The notes under the pieces: model-generated | What the model saw: the letters and a program-made list of their open reading frames with translations, nothing else | Database searches by the model: none | Told to the model about the DNA's origin: nothing | Assembly (NCBI GenBank): GCA_963556145.1 | Contig: OY744468.1 | Coordinates: 2,852,001 to 2,916,000 of the forward strand | Origin: Hygrocybe punicea | Lineage: Eukaryota > Basidiomycota > Agaricomycetes > Agaricales > Hygrophoraceae | Length of the DNA: 64,000 bases | Direction of reading: 5' to 3' | Program-made: the position numbers and the translations under genes | Part shown: piece after piece, positions 36,534 to 47,626 of the stretch | How the letters are laid out: the number at the start of each line of letters is the position of its first letter | Position numbering within the stretch: position 1 is the first letter of the stretch

Positions 36534-37989
36534 ATGTATTCGTCATCTGGTCCTTCGGAAATTCAACAGAGAGCGCTTTCTCAGAAGGGGGCACGGGCAA
36601 CTTTGGTTTGGGCTGCCGGATCGTTCGTGGATCTCTCCGTTTTACCAGTCATAATTATGCTAATATTTTATGGGTTGCACTAGGTTGTGTATATATGGTT
36701 GGGACTTGATAATTTGCCTGCCACAAGAGTATTTGGTCATTTGGAAGAAAAAAGCTACCGTAAGTTTTGTCATGGTCAACTCAATTTTCGCGCACTTATG
36801 ACCCAGCTGTAGCCCATCACTGTCCTATACCTTGGTTCGTATTTCTTGGCTGGACCTGCTGCTCCCTTTCAGTTCACTGTTAACATTGGTTCACCGCATT
36901 TCAGTCAATCGTTATTTTGGATTACTCCAGTACGAAGATTTTTGATTTAAGCCTCAATTCGCTAACAGTGTAATCGGGAAGGTTTTCTATTACCATATCT
37001 TTGATGGTCGATGCTTGGAGCCCAACAGCATGCAAACGTGAGCCCATGTGTAGCCATGGGTATTACTACTTCTCACTAATCTTCGCGCGAGCAGACATTT
37101 TTTACTGGGAGCCGGTAGGAGCTCTGATCTCAGGCGTCCTTTCCCAAATGATTCTTGGGTTTCGCGTATATGCTGTATTTACCTTCTACTGCTTGTCGTA
37201 TCCAATACTAACATGGCCCGATAGCTTTTTGCCAAGCATTGGGCGATAGCGATAGGACTCTCGTTCATCCTTGTCGCTGAAGTGTGCGTTGCAGGGCACA
37301 CGATCAGCTTGTTATCGCCGCCAGTCCCTTCTCCTTCTGGCATCAATACATCCTGCCTCTCAGTGGGTCCTCGTGGTTGGATGATTGCGTTGTGGGTGAG
37401 CAATACCATACGCACCTTTTGAGATCTCTTGTAGAGAGTCTTACGTGACATCAATAGTCGATATCTCTGTTCTACGCCACTTTGGTTTTTTTGTACGTGA
37501 AACGGCTCGATATTCACGCAATTCGTCTGACTCGACATTGTCACCTCTAGGTTGACGGCCTGGAAAACCTATGATTTATGGACAAAGCAAGTTGATACAC
37601 CGTTACTTGCTGTTATCTGGAGGGATGGCATCCTATACTACTTTGGGATCTTCTCGATGACCTTTGTCAACGTTCTAATCTTCTTGGTCGCCCCACGTTC
37701 AATAGTATGGGTTGTCAATCTCACGTAAGCTCTAGCACTCACCCTTTGCCTTTATTCGACCGCTTAACTCCCTTTCGCCGATAGACCTACGTTCATTTTT
37801 ACGGTCATTATGTCTTGCCGCCTTGTTCTCAACATCCGGAGTACGCACGCAATGATGGCTGCACCGGCCAACTCAAATGGACCAACACGGTGCAACTGCA
37901 ACCAAAACGGAATTTACCCCATATATAAGCGAGGAGTATCTTATGATAACCTTGTGCCCAAATCCCAGGTAGAAGGAATCAGTGCATAG
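36534..37989 (+). CDS. multi-pass integral membrane protein (mushroom 7-TM type)
   Basis: Exons contain successive hydrophobic helices. The 5' part around 36534-36690 is poorly defined. LGSYFLAGPAAP lies around 36835-36870. The exon at about 37220-37400 reads HWAIAIGLSFILVAEVCVAGH and GPRGWMIALWV. The next reads LTAWKTYDLWTKQVDTPLLAVIWRDGILYYFGIFSMTFVNVLIFLVAP (37553-37700). The last, PTFIFTVIMSCRLVLNI, is followed by a hydrophilic tail ending at a TAG (37987). The LW....DTPLL.V..RDGI.YYF.IF and S.RL.LN motifs are typical of large Agaricomycete 7-TM families, often annotated DUF6533/DUF6534-like. Function unknown, possibly receptor-like. Start codon is a guess. Confidence 0.62.
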
Positions 37990-38656
37990 CCGCCCAAGTA
38001 TCGATAGATGATCCTCCTAGTGACGGAATTATTTGGACTTCATTTTTCAGTCCCGAGGTTGTGTACAATGCTAGTGTAAAGTGTGAAGGACTACTTCATT
38101 AATCAAGAGCCACTGTATTTGTGGCACTTTACATGTAAAGCCTGACATCTCCATGGACACACCCTGTTCGCTTTGCCCACCGATCTAGAAGAAATGAGCG
38201 CATCGGAGAAACTAAGGTGGGACGGCCAGAGCGATCTTCCCGCCCATTCGATAAGGTACAAGATGGCAGGGACCACGAGGTGGAAGGGGATGATGGTACT
38301 GTAGTAAGTTTTCAGGTGATCCGGTGAGCCGTTCTTTCAAGGCTTTACTACTTACTCGGTCAACTTGAAGACCAGTCAAGCCCTCACGGTCACTCGCAGA
38401 AGATTCAAATCTTCTGCAGTCCAGCTCTGGTTGGCCAAATTTTTGAAACCGGTTCTCGAGCTGGGAAAAGAATTTCCTACAGAATTTCATTGCAATCCAT
38501 TATTGCTCCCGTTATCGCGGTAAAAGTTCCGTAACACATTGCATAGCCGAACGGGACCAATCGGATTACGCGGAAAAGAGACCGCATACCACAGTGTCGT
38601 TTCTTATCAGCAATGAATATAAACCCTTTCTCACCCGCAAGGCACACACTTGGACC
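37990..38656. other. intergenic, promoter side of the next gene
   Basis: No convincing gene. Presumed to hold the upstream region of the membrane-anchored protein at 38657. Minus-strand frame 38490-38212 shows no domain. Confidence 0.45.
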
Positions 38657-40078
38657 ATGTACTGCGAAATTCTGGCAGTAGTAGGGCTCTTATCGTTCGG
38701 GTTTGCGGTCTTGGGTAGATCGTTCATCATCGATGACACGAATAGCATAATCCAATATTCTGGAGCTGTTCATGTTCTGCAATATCTATATGATCCTGAC
38801 CATAGTTTGGACAATAGCAGGGTTTACAACGCTACTTAGTGAGTCACATTTGCAATAACATCCTCGTACTTGCTGATGTAGACTTGTGACCCCAGCTCCG
38901 GTGTGTAATCAGCATGTCAGACGGGCAGCATTCCTGATCGGTTGATGCAGATATCGAATGCCGCACCGAAGACAACTGTCATATGAAAATCCCCTTCACA
39001 GGTGAGCATGTAATTTTATCCACCCTATAATATTTAGCAATGCGTTAGGCACCGGAATCACGCTCTATGCCCTATTATGGGGAGCAGTTAACATCACCTT
39101 CGCCATTGACGAAGGATCGCCCCAACCGTATTATAACGACTCGTGCAGCTATCCTGATGACCCTTGTTACAACGTGTCGACGGTCGACTTCCAATCTTTG
39201 ACATACGGGAATCACATCGTGGACGTTAGGGTGTTCTCCAACTATAGCGTTGCCAGTGATTACAACTTCGACTATGGTGTCATCAATGATACGCGACCAG
39301 CGATAGTTACATCCTCCTCAGCGACAATTACCGACCCAACGGTTGCATCCTCTGAGCCATCTTCAACCGGAAATAATACACCTCTAGCTCATCCATCACA
39401 GTATGTTTGGCTTCTTCAATCCGCGGATGTATACCTGAAGTCGTATGCAGCAAAAATTTGGCCCGTGCTATTGGCGGAACTGTTGGAGGGCTTGCAGCTA
39501 TTGCAGCCCTCATCCTTGCTTTGCTCTACATTCGGAAAAGAAATCGCTCACAAAAAACCACAGGCCTATATTCCGAGAGCGAACGCAACCAAACTCCTGC
39601 TTTCGATTCTCGATTTTCGCGTCACCCACCGTATAGCGTGTCATCATCATCAGCAGTAGGACTCTATACACTCGAGCAGTCCGGTAGTGCCTCGCCGGTT
39701 TCTACGCCCACCTTCAACATAGACCCCCAAATGACACCTCCTCATATCCCAACCCAGTTATATCCAGCCTCACCAGCCCTATCAGCCAATCGAGATTTGG
39801 CAGCGGGCAAGACCCGTACTGTTGCAGGCGCAGGAGCAACTGTACCGGCCTTGGCTACTCCTCGTCTGGTGGCTGCAAACAGTAGGCCTCTTCCCGGCCT
39901 CACTGAACCACAGGTAGTGTCAATACAACACTTACTCAGGCAGAACGTACCTGGCCCCCTTGTTGCAAGCGTGATGGATAGTATGTTGAGAGGGGAGGGG
40001 TCATCAGGTAGTAACATGACTGCGGTCAATTCGCTCTCTGGAGAAGAGGCTCCTCCTGGTTACGATTTCAGGACGTGA
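38657..40078 (+). CDS. single-pass membrane protein with N-terminal signal and glycosylated ectodomain
   Basis: ATG at 38657 gives a signal peptide (MYCEILAVVGLLSFGFAVLG). The ectodomain starts with RSFIIDDTNSIIQYSG and continues over introns to GTGITLYALLWGAVNITFAID (39052 on), CSYPDDPCYNVSTVDFQSL and a Ser/Thr-rich stalk with N-glycosylation sites. After a short intron (donor near 39401) follows the helix GGTVGGLAAIAALILALLYIRKR (from 39470), then about 180 aa of cytoplasmic tail ending PPGYDFRT and TGA. This plan (carbohydrate-binding-like beta ectodomain, TM, tail with VVSIQHLLRQNVPGPLV) is frequent in Agaricomycetes. Role is unknown; cell-surface sensing is a guess. The exon between 38880 and 39000 is poorly resolved. 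Confidence 0.74.
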
Positions 40079-40439
40079 TACCTGTTTCAGGTGGAGGTTC
40101 TTCGTCGGTTGTATGTTTCCGAGTTGTCTGTACTTTCTTCCTTGGATGCGATACTGAAGAATGTTATCTCGACATTGTCCCAGTACAATTTGGCTATCAT
40201 CTCATCTGCTTTGAATAACACAGGTAAATGACCGCGGTTGCATGTCAATAAGATTAAACGGTCTACAAGTTCGAATTCCGGAATGGAAATAAGTACACCC
40301 GAACGTGGGCAAGTAATGCAAACGACGAGAATAAAGGTTTAACACAGGATGTCTGTCATCTATCAGAATGAAAGACGAATGAAATGACTTGAGAATGGAG
40401 CCCCATGGGTCCGGATCCAGAGTGCGTGTCAATGTCAAA
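40079..40439. other. convergent intergenic region
   Basis: Lies between two genes that end toward each other. No reading frame of interest; expected to hold both 3' UTRs and polyadenylation signals. Confidence 0.55.
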
Positions 40440-41894
40440 TCAAGTCGTGTTGGTGCTCGCACCCATGCTCTCGCCAGCCTCACTCGCCAAATCCTCCACA
40501 AACCTTCCCCGATCGCCCACCTGCTTTGCCTTTCCATTATTCTTCCCGCGCCATGGTGAGAAGCTTAGCCTCCTCTTTCCCTGCGTCTTCCCTCTTGAGG
40601 AAGGGTCAACAGCCGGTTCACTGGCCACGGGTATCGTTGGTTTATCGTCTAGTATGACTTCGCCTTCCACAAGCCCTGCACCCGGTTTAATCTGTTCCGC
40701 ATCCGATTTTGTGGTGGCCTTGGGAATATTGGTCTTCCCCCCACCGCCTACATTGACTTTCACATCTTTATTTTTAGTGGCGTCCTTTTTCTTCTCCTTT
40801 CCCTTGCCTTTGTTCATGACCTTGCCCTTAGCCTTGGGCGCACCCGCTTGCACGACATCCTTGCCTTCGGCTTTCATCTCTAGGTAGACTTCGCCGCGGA
40901 TTCGGAGAAACTCTTCAAGGAGGGCGGCGTTGCGCGAGTTGGCTTTGAATTGAGCGAGGGCAATATCCCCGACAAAGGGAACAAAACCAATGATGGCAGA
41001 GATGCTGTTGTTAATTAGCATTCGGCGGACAAGCCAGCCGGGGAGCCTGGATTGATCAAATGCGTGTGTTAGCTTAATATTGCAGTTGCGAGGACGAACT
41101 TACTCTGCTTCACGGGCCTTGCAGAACACAAGGTAATAGTTGAGGGCTATATCGGCGACGTCTCCTGCCCCTGGTACGATGCCTAAGATGAACAAGGTCG
41201 GAAATAAGTTAAATCAAGGAATTTATCAAGAGTGAGAAAGGAAGGAAACGGAAGCAATATTAAAAGTCGCATCAAGTGACTCTGAGGATATTTTCGGGTC
41301 GACGCTGCAGTGTATTGGCGATGGTGCCGTCCAAATCGTCTCAAAGTCATCTAGTAACCGTTTATGCTTCCGGTTACCGAAGACAGGGAAGTTCTCTGAT
41401 TTGAGAGATATCGAATCGAAATAAATGACAAATCTCTTGGATGGATTTAAGAAAAGTGCTCTGAACCTAAACATTCAGGAACAAGGGGAGTTTGACGACA
41501 GATAACATGCGTGTCGTTTGAACGTTCTGATAACAAAACAAAGAAAAAGTACACCAGTTTGTGAATGGAAGTACAGTACCTATGATGAAAGCCCATCCGA
41601 AATGCATTCCACACATGCTGAAGCCCTTGTCAAGATAATGTGCACGACGTTTCACGGAAAGCAGAATTTTGGCATCGCGAGCTGAGAGCCCAGGTGGGAG
41701 ATCACGCTTCGTTCGTGGCCCACGATGTCAGCACTTCAGCAGCTGCAGGAGAAGGGAGCGATACGCACCTTACGCCGTTTCTTCCGGCCCTTTTTATCCA
41801 CGTACTGTTCGTATAATGGATCCGGAGGTGCATATTGTTCCAAGTGTTTTGCAAATAGGTTTCTGCCAGTCTTAGTTAGAAAATCTGAGGTCAT
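40440..41894 (-). CDS. DUF4112-type membrane protein
   Basis: Four exons on the minus strand (41894-41769, 41706-41580, 41182-41104, 41046-40440) join without frame break to 312 aa. The N-terminus reads MTSDFLTKTGRNLFAKHLEQ and KKGRKKRRK. The domain covers DLPPGLSARDAKILLSVKRRAHYLDKG, CGMHFGWAFIIGIVPGAGDV and ADIALNYYLVFCKAREAE, then NNSISAIIGFVPFVGDIALAQFKANSRNA. Two PG.GD/PFVGD turns flanked by hydrophobic helices are the hallmark of DUF4112. The C-terminal 130 aa are Lys/Gly-rich and disordered. Intron 2 is 397 bp, unusually long next to introns of 57-78 bp in this gene. Function unknown; membrane location is likely. Confidence 0.87.
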
Positions 41895-42076
41895 GGTGGG
41901 AGGAAACGGTAAGGTTGGTGGAGCAACATGGCCGATGAGTATAATAAGTACTAGCGCGTCACAGCCTGAGCGTGATGTCACGGAACCGACCAAACCGGCA
42001 GCGAATTATCTGATAAGATCGTGCCTGGTTGCCGTGATTATGTAACCTTACGTTTTCGGAAGCGTTGAGCAACTCG

Positions 42077-42641
42077 ATGCGACGCACGCTCCTGCGACTC
42101 TCCGAATCAACATCGTCCAAGCCGTTGAATGTTCAAGATGCCATTGCAACCCTTCTTCCCCCGAAACCGTATGTTTTTATTATTCTCCCCTTGGACTTCC
42201 CCTGACATTATCTGCTTGTGGAGGCTGTATCGGAGGTTACTGCGAGCACATCGCCATTTGCCTGTAGATATGCGCTCCCTTGGTGATGCATATGTGAAAG
42301 CAGGTCAGTTTAAGCCACTCCGAGTACGCCAAGGTTGACCTTCCTTGGCGCATGCAGAATTTCGGCGACATAAAGAAGTCAACCACCCGCATCACATCAT
42401 GGGCTTTTTATCACAGTGGAAAGCTTATCTGGACGAGCTACCCGCCGAAGCCAACATCAAAGCTTTCTCAGGAAGGAGACTCGATCCTACCGTCTTTGAG
42501 AAGGTATGTTGTACCAGTGGTTTGGGATTTCTTTGACACCTTCGATAGATGTCTGCGGAACAGCTTGTTCAACTATACGAGCTCATGCATGCGACGAAAG
42601 ATGTCTGGAAAGCGGTCGAGGATCCACCCAAAAAGTCCTAG
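42077..42641 (+). CDS. ACN9: succinate dehydrogenase assembly factor 3 (Acn9/SDHAF3, LYR family)
   Basis: Mitochondrial-matrix LYR-motif chaperone that helps mature the iron-sulfur subunit of complex II (established for the family). Exons 42077-42168, 42224-42303, 42358-42503 and 42549-42641 join in frame to 136 aa. The first exon is a short basic/Ser-rich leader ([15 protein letters not shown]) fitting import. The second opens with the LYR motif ([13 protein letters not shown]) and contains [19 protein letters not shown]; the third has [20 protein letters not shown]; the fourth has [20 protein letters not shown]. Motif order and length are as in yeast and animal homologues. Introns are 45-55 bp. 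No lesion is visible, so it is likely functional. The cyanase gene follows 152 bp downstream on the same strand. Confidence 0.95.
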
Positions 42642-42793
42642 TTGATAGACTTCCCTGTCAGTGTGCTTTGCAGGCCCATGACAATGTAAACTGTGACTTG
42701 GACCTGTAGTAGTGCGGTCCGTCACGTGCTTCGATCTCCCAAACCATTTTGTTTTCAGAGACGGCTTTCCACTTCAGGATAATTGGTCTAGCC

Positions 42794-43683
42794 ATGTCGA
42801 AAAATGCAGTGAGTGATTTCCCTCATGCCGATATGTATTTCAGACCTAGATCGCTTACTTATTCGATAGTGTATACCTTCTAACAATACCCCATACTCTG
42901 ATCTACCTGCGATCTGTTCTGAACTTTTCGCGGCCAAGGCCAGAAAAGGTGACGAAAGTTGCCACGCTACGAAATATTGACCATCTTTATAGGCCTGACC
43001 TTCGACCAAATTGCGACCGCTATCGGAAGGGATGAGGTGTGGGTAGCAGCAGCTTTCTACGGGCAGGTAAGTCGTTTTCCAAATCTCGCTTCATCCTGCT
43101 AGACCCATAAAATGCTGCTTAGGCAAAATTTTCTGCAGAAGATTTCGATAAACTTTCTGACACCCTCGGGATCATGAAGATGGATATCCGTGATCAAATC
43201 GGGGAGCATTGGTGGCCTCATCGTGGGCTTGGCCCTATTCCACCCACGGACCCTCTCATTTACCGACTCTATGAGGTGCGTTTCTATGCTTGAGGGAATG
43301 TATGCAATCCACCTGACGTCGCAAAATGCCTTTAAAAGGGTGTCCTGGTATACGGCGAGGCGATCAAGGTATGTTAGGAATTGTTAGTCATTGCGCTGAA
43401 CGACAATATTAATGTTATATACCTTACAGGCCATCATACATGAAAAGGTTTAATTGGTCGACGTCTACCCGAATCTTGATGACTTACTGGCTCTATTCAG
43501 TTCGGAGATGGAATCATGTCGATGATTGACTGTAAAGTCAATATTGCTAAAAAAGGTGACCCCAAGGGAGATCGCGTGGTGCTCACCTTTGAGTAAGCTG
43601 TTTTTTAAAAGCCTTTCGTGGTACAACTTTTATTGACTATGTTTATGCTCAGCGGAAAATTTTTGCCTTACGCAAAGTGGTAA
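42794..43683 (+). CDS. CYN1: cyanate hydratase (cyanase)
   Basis: Converts cyanate plus bicarbonate to ammonia and CO2 via carbamate (known for the family); cytosolic decamer. ATG at 42794 opens MSKNA. Later exons read [132 protein letters not shown] and GKFLPYAKW before TAA at 43681. The catalytic Arg and Glu (YRLYE) and Ser (GIMSMID) are all present. The N-terminal HTH-like domain is followed by the cyanase domain, as usual. The gene has many short introns; the splice at 43136-43170 (end of the DTLG exon) is approximate. Likely functional. Confidence 0.95.
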
Positions 43684-44189
43684 CTTATAGCTACGAAACA
43701 ACGTTGCATCAATGTATAGTCTGTCAATTCTTCTAGTTCACTTACACGGTTCTAGAGGAACTCAGTTCTTGTGGTGCGTCATCACCAAGTACGGCGGGTT
43801 GTTTGAATGGGTTTTGTAGCAGGCCACTGGAACCATTGTTCGCTTTGCCAATCTAGTGCAATTCTCTGTTTTTGACAGTGCGTGCATAAGCCACAGGATG
43901 TACATGGGTAAGTGCTTGGTTCAACAGCCACACAATTGAATCACCGGGTTGTGGCATTCTTACCGTCTCTCGATGTGGAATCCGCGAAGCCACTGCTGCT
44001 CACCGGTATATTGCCAGGAGCATCATCGTGGAAGAATTCATTCCCCCACTTGCATACTCCTCTACGTCAGCTGTTTACCCTCAGCGTCACTGAGCTCTCC
44101 AATTCTCTTAATTCAACGCATTGTCGTCTGTGCAATCTACTTCAATCCCTCCGTCGCCACCCGCACGTAACCTCGCCTAGCGGCCCACC
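43684..44189. other. intergenic
   Basis: No recognised gene. Short frames (43912-44193) have no domain. It contains the promoter region of the Pro-rich gene. Confidence 0.45.
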
Positions 44190-45080
44190 ATGAATTTCGA
44201 CCGTTCCATGTCTCCCCAACAAGCCCAGGACAGGACACCGTTGCTGGCGACTCCGGCGAGCGGGCCCTGGATTTCGGGGGCGTTGGACTACTACGTCGAC
44301 ATATTTTTTCCTTTACCTCCACCACCCTCCACCGACTTCATGTCGGGGCACTTGGGGCGGCCGAAACTTGACGGACTGGGCTGTCCTCGGCCAATCGAAC
44401 CTACAGGCCCATGTTTGTCGAATGCGCAACTGCAATCGCTTTGTGACATGTCATTCACACATGGAACTTCATCCACCCCCGGGCCACAAGCAGATGAGGA
44501 CCAACATCAAGCCAGTATCAGAGGCCCTGCAAAAACCCAGAAAGGACCTGTAAACAATTCTATTTCTTTATGTGAATGAGAATGCAGTTCTAATTGTCTT
44601 GCAATGCTAGAAAGGCCTTAGGACCGTCAAGCATATCTACAGAGGACCGGAAAACATACCTGTAGATGATTCTCTTTTTTTGACAATGCTGTTCTAGACC
44701 TGATTACCTTGCTTAGAGAGGCATGTGGAACCCCGAGCTAAGATACAGAGAACCGGAAAATATACCTGTAAGTAATTCTTTTACAGGAGAACGTCGTTCT
44801 GGCTCTGATTATCTTGCGATCGTAGACCCGTCCCTACATAAATCCAAATTCACCCTTTTATAACGCTTTCCCAATTGGGCGACGGCGAGGCTCTGTAGAC
44901 TATGTTAGCAGTGAATCTTCCGACCAGTCAAGCGAGGAGGGGGATATGCGTCCAGTTCACCCCCGGGTCGTACCCCGTCGGCCCCCAGTCCGTCAACATG
45001 TCAGGGGACCGTCAGTGCCTCTGAGCGTGGAGGAACCCGATATTCCGAATCTATGGGACCATCCGGAACGATGGCAGTGA
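44190..45080 (+). CDS. hypothetical Pro-rich protein with repeated mini-exons
   Basis: ATG at 44190 opens MNFDRSMSPQQAQDRTPLL, followed by a Pro-rich stretch and a Ser/Gln-rich part up to about 44560. Then three related units of about 100 bp follow, each with a coding-like piece ending ...GP..., RGPENIP (near 44660) and REPENIP (near 44765), followed by a GTA-type donor and a long pyrimidine-containing stretch. A final open part (about 44885-45080) reads RRGSVDYVSSESSDQSSEEGD...VPLSVEEPDIPNLWDHPERWQ. The exon joins are tentative. No known domain. Confidence 0.45.
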
Positions 45081-46526
45081 GAGTTAACAGTTGTCATACT
45101 ACTAGAAGCCACCAACAGAAATAGCCCAATCAATTGTAAATCTTTGATTTATTCCATGGCATAAACAGCTCGTAGGCCAGCACATCCAGCACATTGCAAA
45201 TCCAGTGGCGTTGACAAGAGCCTGCTGAAATCTGAAGCGCTGAAGAGGCATAGTCAAAGCTGTCAGGGTCGCCGACTCCGAGTCGTCGACCTCAGGGCTA
45301 TTCGGGGTTGGGCAAAACTTTTCCTCGCTTTTCAGCAGCCGCAGGCATGTGAGATCCAATCCATTCGACTGCTACCGGCAATGGCATAGTCGATGGTGGC
45401 AGTGGCGTCGAGATATCACCACCACAACCGCTGCTGTGGCCATCCACTCGACTTGATGGTGGTGGCAATCTGGACCGCGAAAATGACAAAGGGGACGTCT
45501 GAGATGACGTCCCCACTGGCTTTATTGATGGTGGGATGTTGGGAGGGCCGTGGGGGGCCCCAAGGGCGAAGGTGAGTACCCACCGTTTCCTGCCTTTCCC
45601 CCCACATACTAACCATTCCTGCCGCTCGTTCGGGGCCGGGAGCCCTCCCCCATCCATCCCCTTTCCATCTCCCCCATCCGCCTCGCTTCCTGGCCCTTTT
45701 CTCGCCACGCATTGCCACCCCCCACTCCATGCACCCTTCCCCACCCCCCATCATCCATCCCAGCCCTCACTCACCCTCCAGCGCCCTTCACCACCAATTT
45801 CAGACCCCATCCGGCGAGGTGAGTACCCAACCATTTGCCAGCGGCGCCCCATGTAGCCTTATTTTTTATTTCTTTTATCTCTCTTTTATTTGCTGTATTT
45901 TCATGTATATTAGTCTATATACACTATCTGGAGGGACTAATATATGTCATATACAAAGATCTTGAAGAAATAGTGGCAGGTTTACAACTAGCCTCCAGCC
46001 CCAATATGTTATCTGCGTAGAAATTACCAAGGCATATAAACCATGATCGATGCATGAGCCCTCAATTGCAAGTATTGTACAACATGGCCATTCAACCCCA
46101 GTGAGAATCGGACATTTTCATATGTAATTACATCATGTGAGATATAGTAATTAGTGTGAATTACATCCCAAACTAGAATTGACCAAGGGCACTAAGATTG
46201 TGCTTTCATATGTTTCTGGTGATAATTCCGTTGTGATTCTATCGATTGACATCGTTTGCGATGATGCTAGGTATTGCTATACTGTCCATCCTGTTCCCCC
46301 TCCCCCTCTGCCCTCTGCTCTCCTGTTCCCTCTGCTCCTGCTCCCCGCTCCCCTGTTCTCGCTCCCCTGCTCCCCGCCTCCGTGTTCTAGGTCATTTCTG
46401 TCCATTCGTCGCTGCCGACAGTGCTCTCACCTTCGCTTCCTTGAGTTCTTTCTTTGTCTCGACGCTAAGCTCCTCGTATTGCTGTAGTTACAGCATAGTC
46501 AGTAGATTCATGAGTACTTGAACGAT
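45081..46526. other. repeat-rich intergenic, C-rich tract at 45580-45800
   Basis: No gene recognised. GGTGAGTACCCA occurs at about 45570 and again near 45817, marking the two sides of a C-rich insert; long frames through 45300-45860 are compositional. A second CT-rich run is at 46290-46380. Confidence 0.45.
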
Positions 46527-47182
46527 CCGCATCAGGAAAACCTGATATTACTTAATTTTGTCTTAGGGTGTCTTAGTGCATCTTGATCTTCTTAAATTTT
46601 GTAATTAAGATGATCAAGAAACTGTACCTACTTGGGCCAAGACAAATTTTCTTAATTTGTCTTAATTGTAAAAAAAGTTCAGGTGGGAGAAATGTGAGTT
46701 GATGGCTTGAAAAAGCCTTTGTCTTGGTAGAATTTGCACATTTTAGGTAGAGATAGTGATGAAAATTGGACTGTTTACAAGCAGTATAAAATTGGGATTA
46801 AGACCGACTAAGACAATTAAGACAATCTAAGAGATTAAGACTTCCCACATGACAATTTTACCTTTTAGTTGAGTTGGTGTCTTAATGTCTTAATTGTCTT
46901 AGTCGGTCTTAATCCCAATTTTATACTGCTTGTAAACAGTCCAATTTTCATCACTATCTCTACCTAAAATGTGCAAATTCTACCAAGACAAAGGCTTTTC
47001 AAGCCATCAACTCACATTTCTCCTACCTCAACTTTTTTTACAATTAAGACAAATTAAGAAAATTTGTCTTGGCCTAAGTAGGTACAGTTTCTTGATCATC
47101 TTAATTACAAATTTTAAGAAGATCAAGATGCACTAAGACACCCTAAGACAAAATTAAGTAATATCAGGTTTTACTGATGCGG
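46527..47182. repeat. 656-bp AT-rich palindrome (foldback element)
   Basis: Arms of about 290 bp run from CCGCATCAG at 46527 and back to CTGATGCGG at 47182, with a central loop of about 70-80 bp (near 46815-46890). Matches include GTCTTAGGGTGTCTTAGTGC and GGACTGTTTACAAGCAGTAT with their complements. Motif CTTAATTGTCTTA is repeated. It has no coding capacity and no obvious target duplication. Confidence 0.88.
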
Positions 47183-47626
47183 GAGCTCACCTGCTTCATG
47201 GCATCATCCAGACTATTCCACAGTGCATCGAATGCAATCTTGGTAATAGAATTGTTCTTGCAATAGTCGATCGCAAAAAGATTCCTGACAGTCCCGGAGT
47301 CAGTGTACTTCTTGCGATGAATCATTGACTTACTTCGGCACCAGTGCAGTGCTTGGGACCATCATCCGTTCCTTCTTCACAGCCGGCTTCCTCTTCCCTT
47401 TGGATATTGACGTTGATAGTGTGCTCGTTGGTACAGCTGAGGAGCTAGAGGGGAGGAGTAGTGGTCGTAGCTGTGGCGCCCTCAGAGCAGGCTGTTGTAT
47501 TAGCGGTGCCCATGGCTGCATTGAGACGCTTGAATGTTCTCATCCCTGCGCGGTGTAGTAGATGTGCCTGGGCTGTCACGTGACCCAGTTCCCATGATCG
47601 ACCTTAGTCAGTAGGTGTCCTGATGT

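Noticed and set aside
45298..45856. 148-aa minus and 106-aa plus frames
   Set aside because: Compositional artefacts of a C-rich tract flanked by repeated GGTGAGTACCCA.
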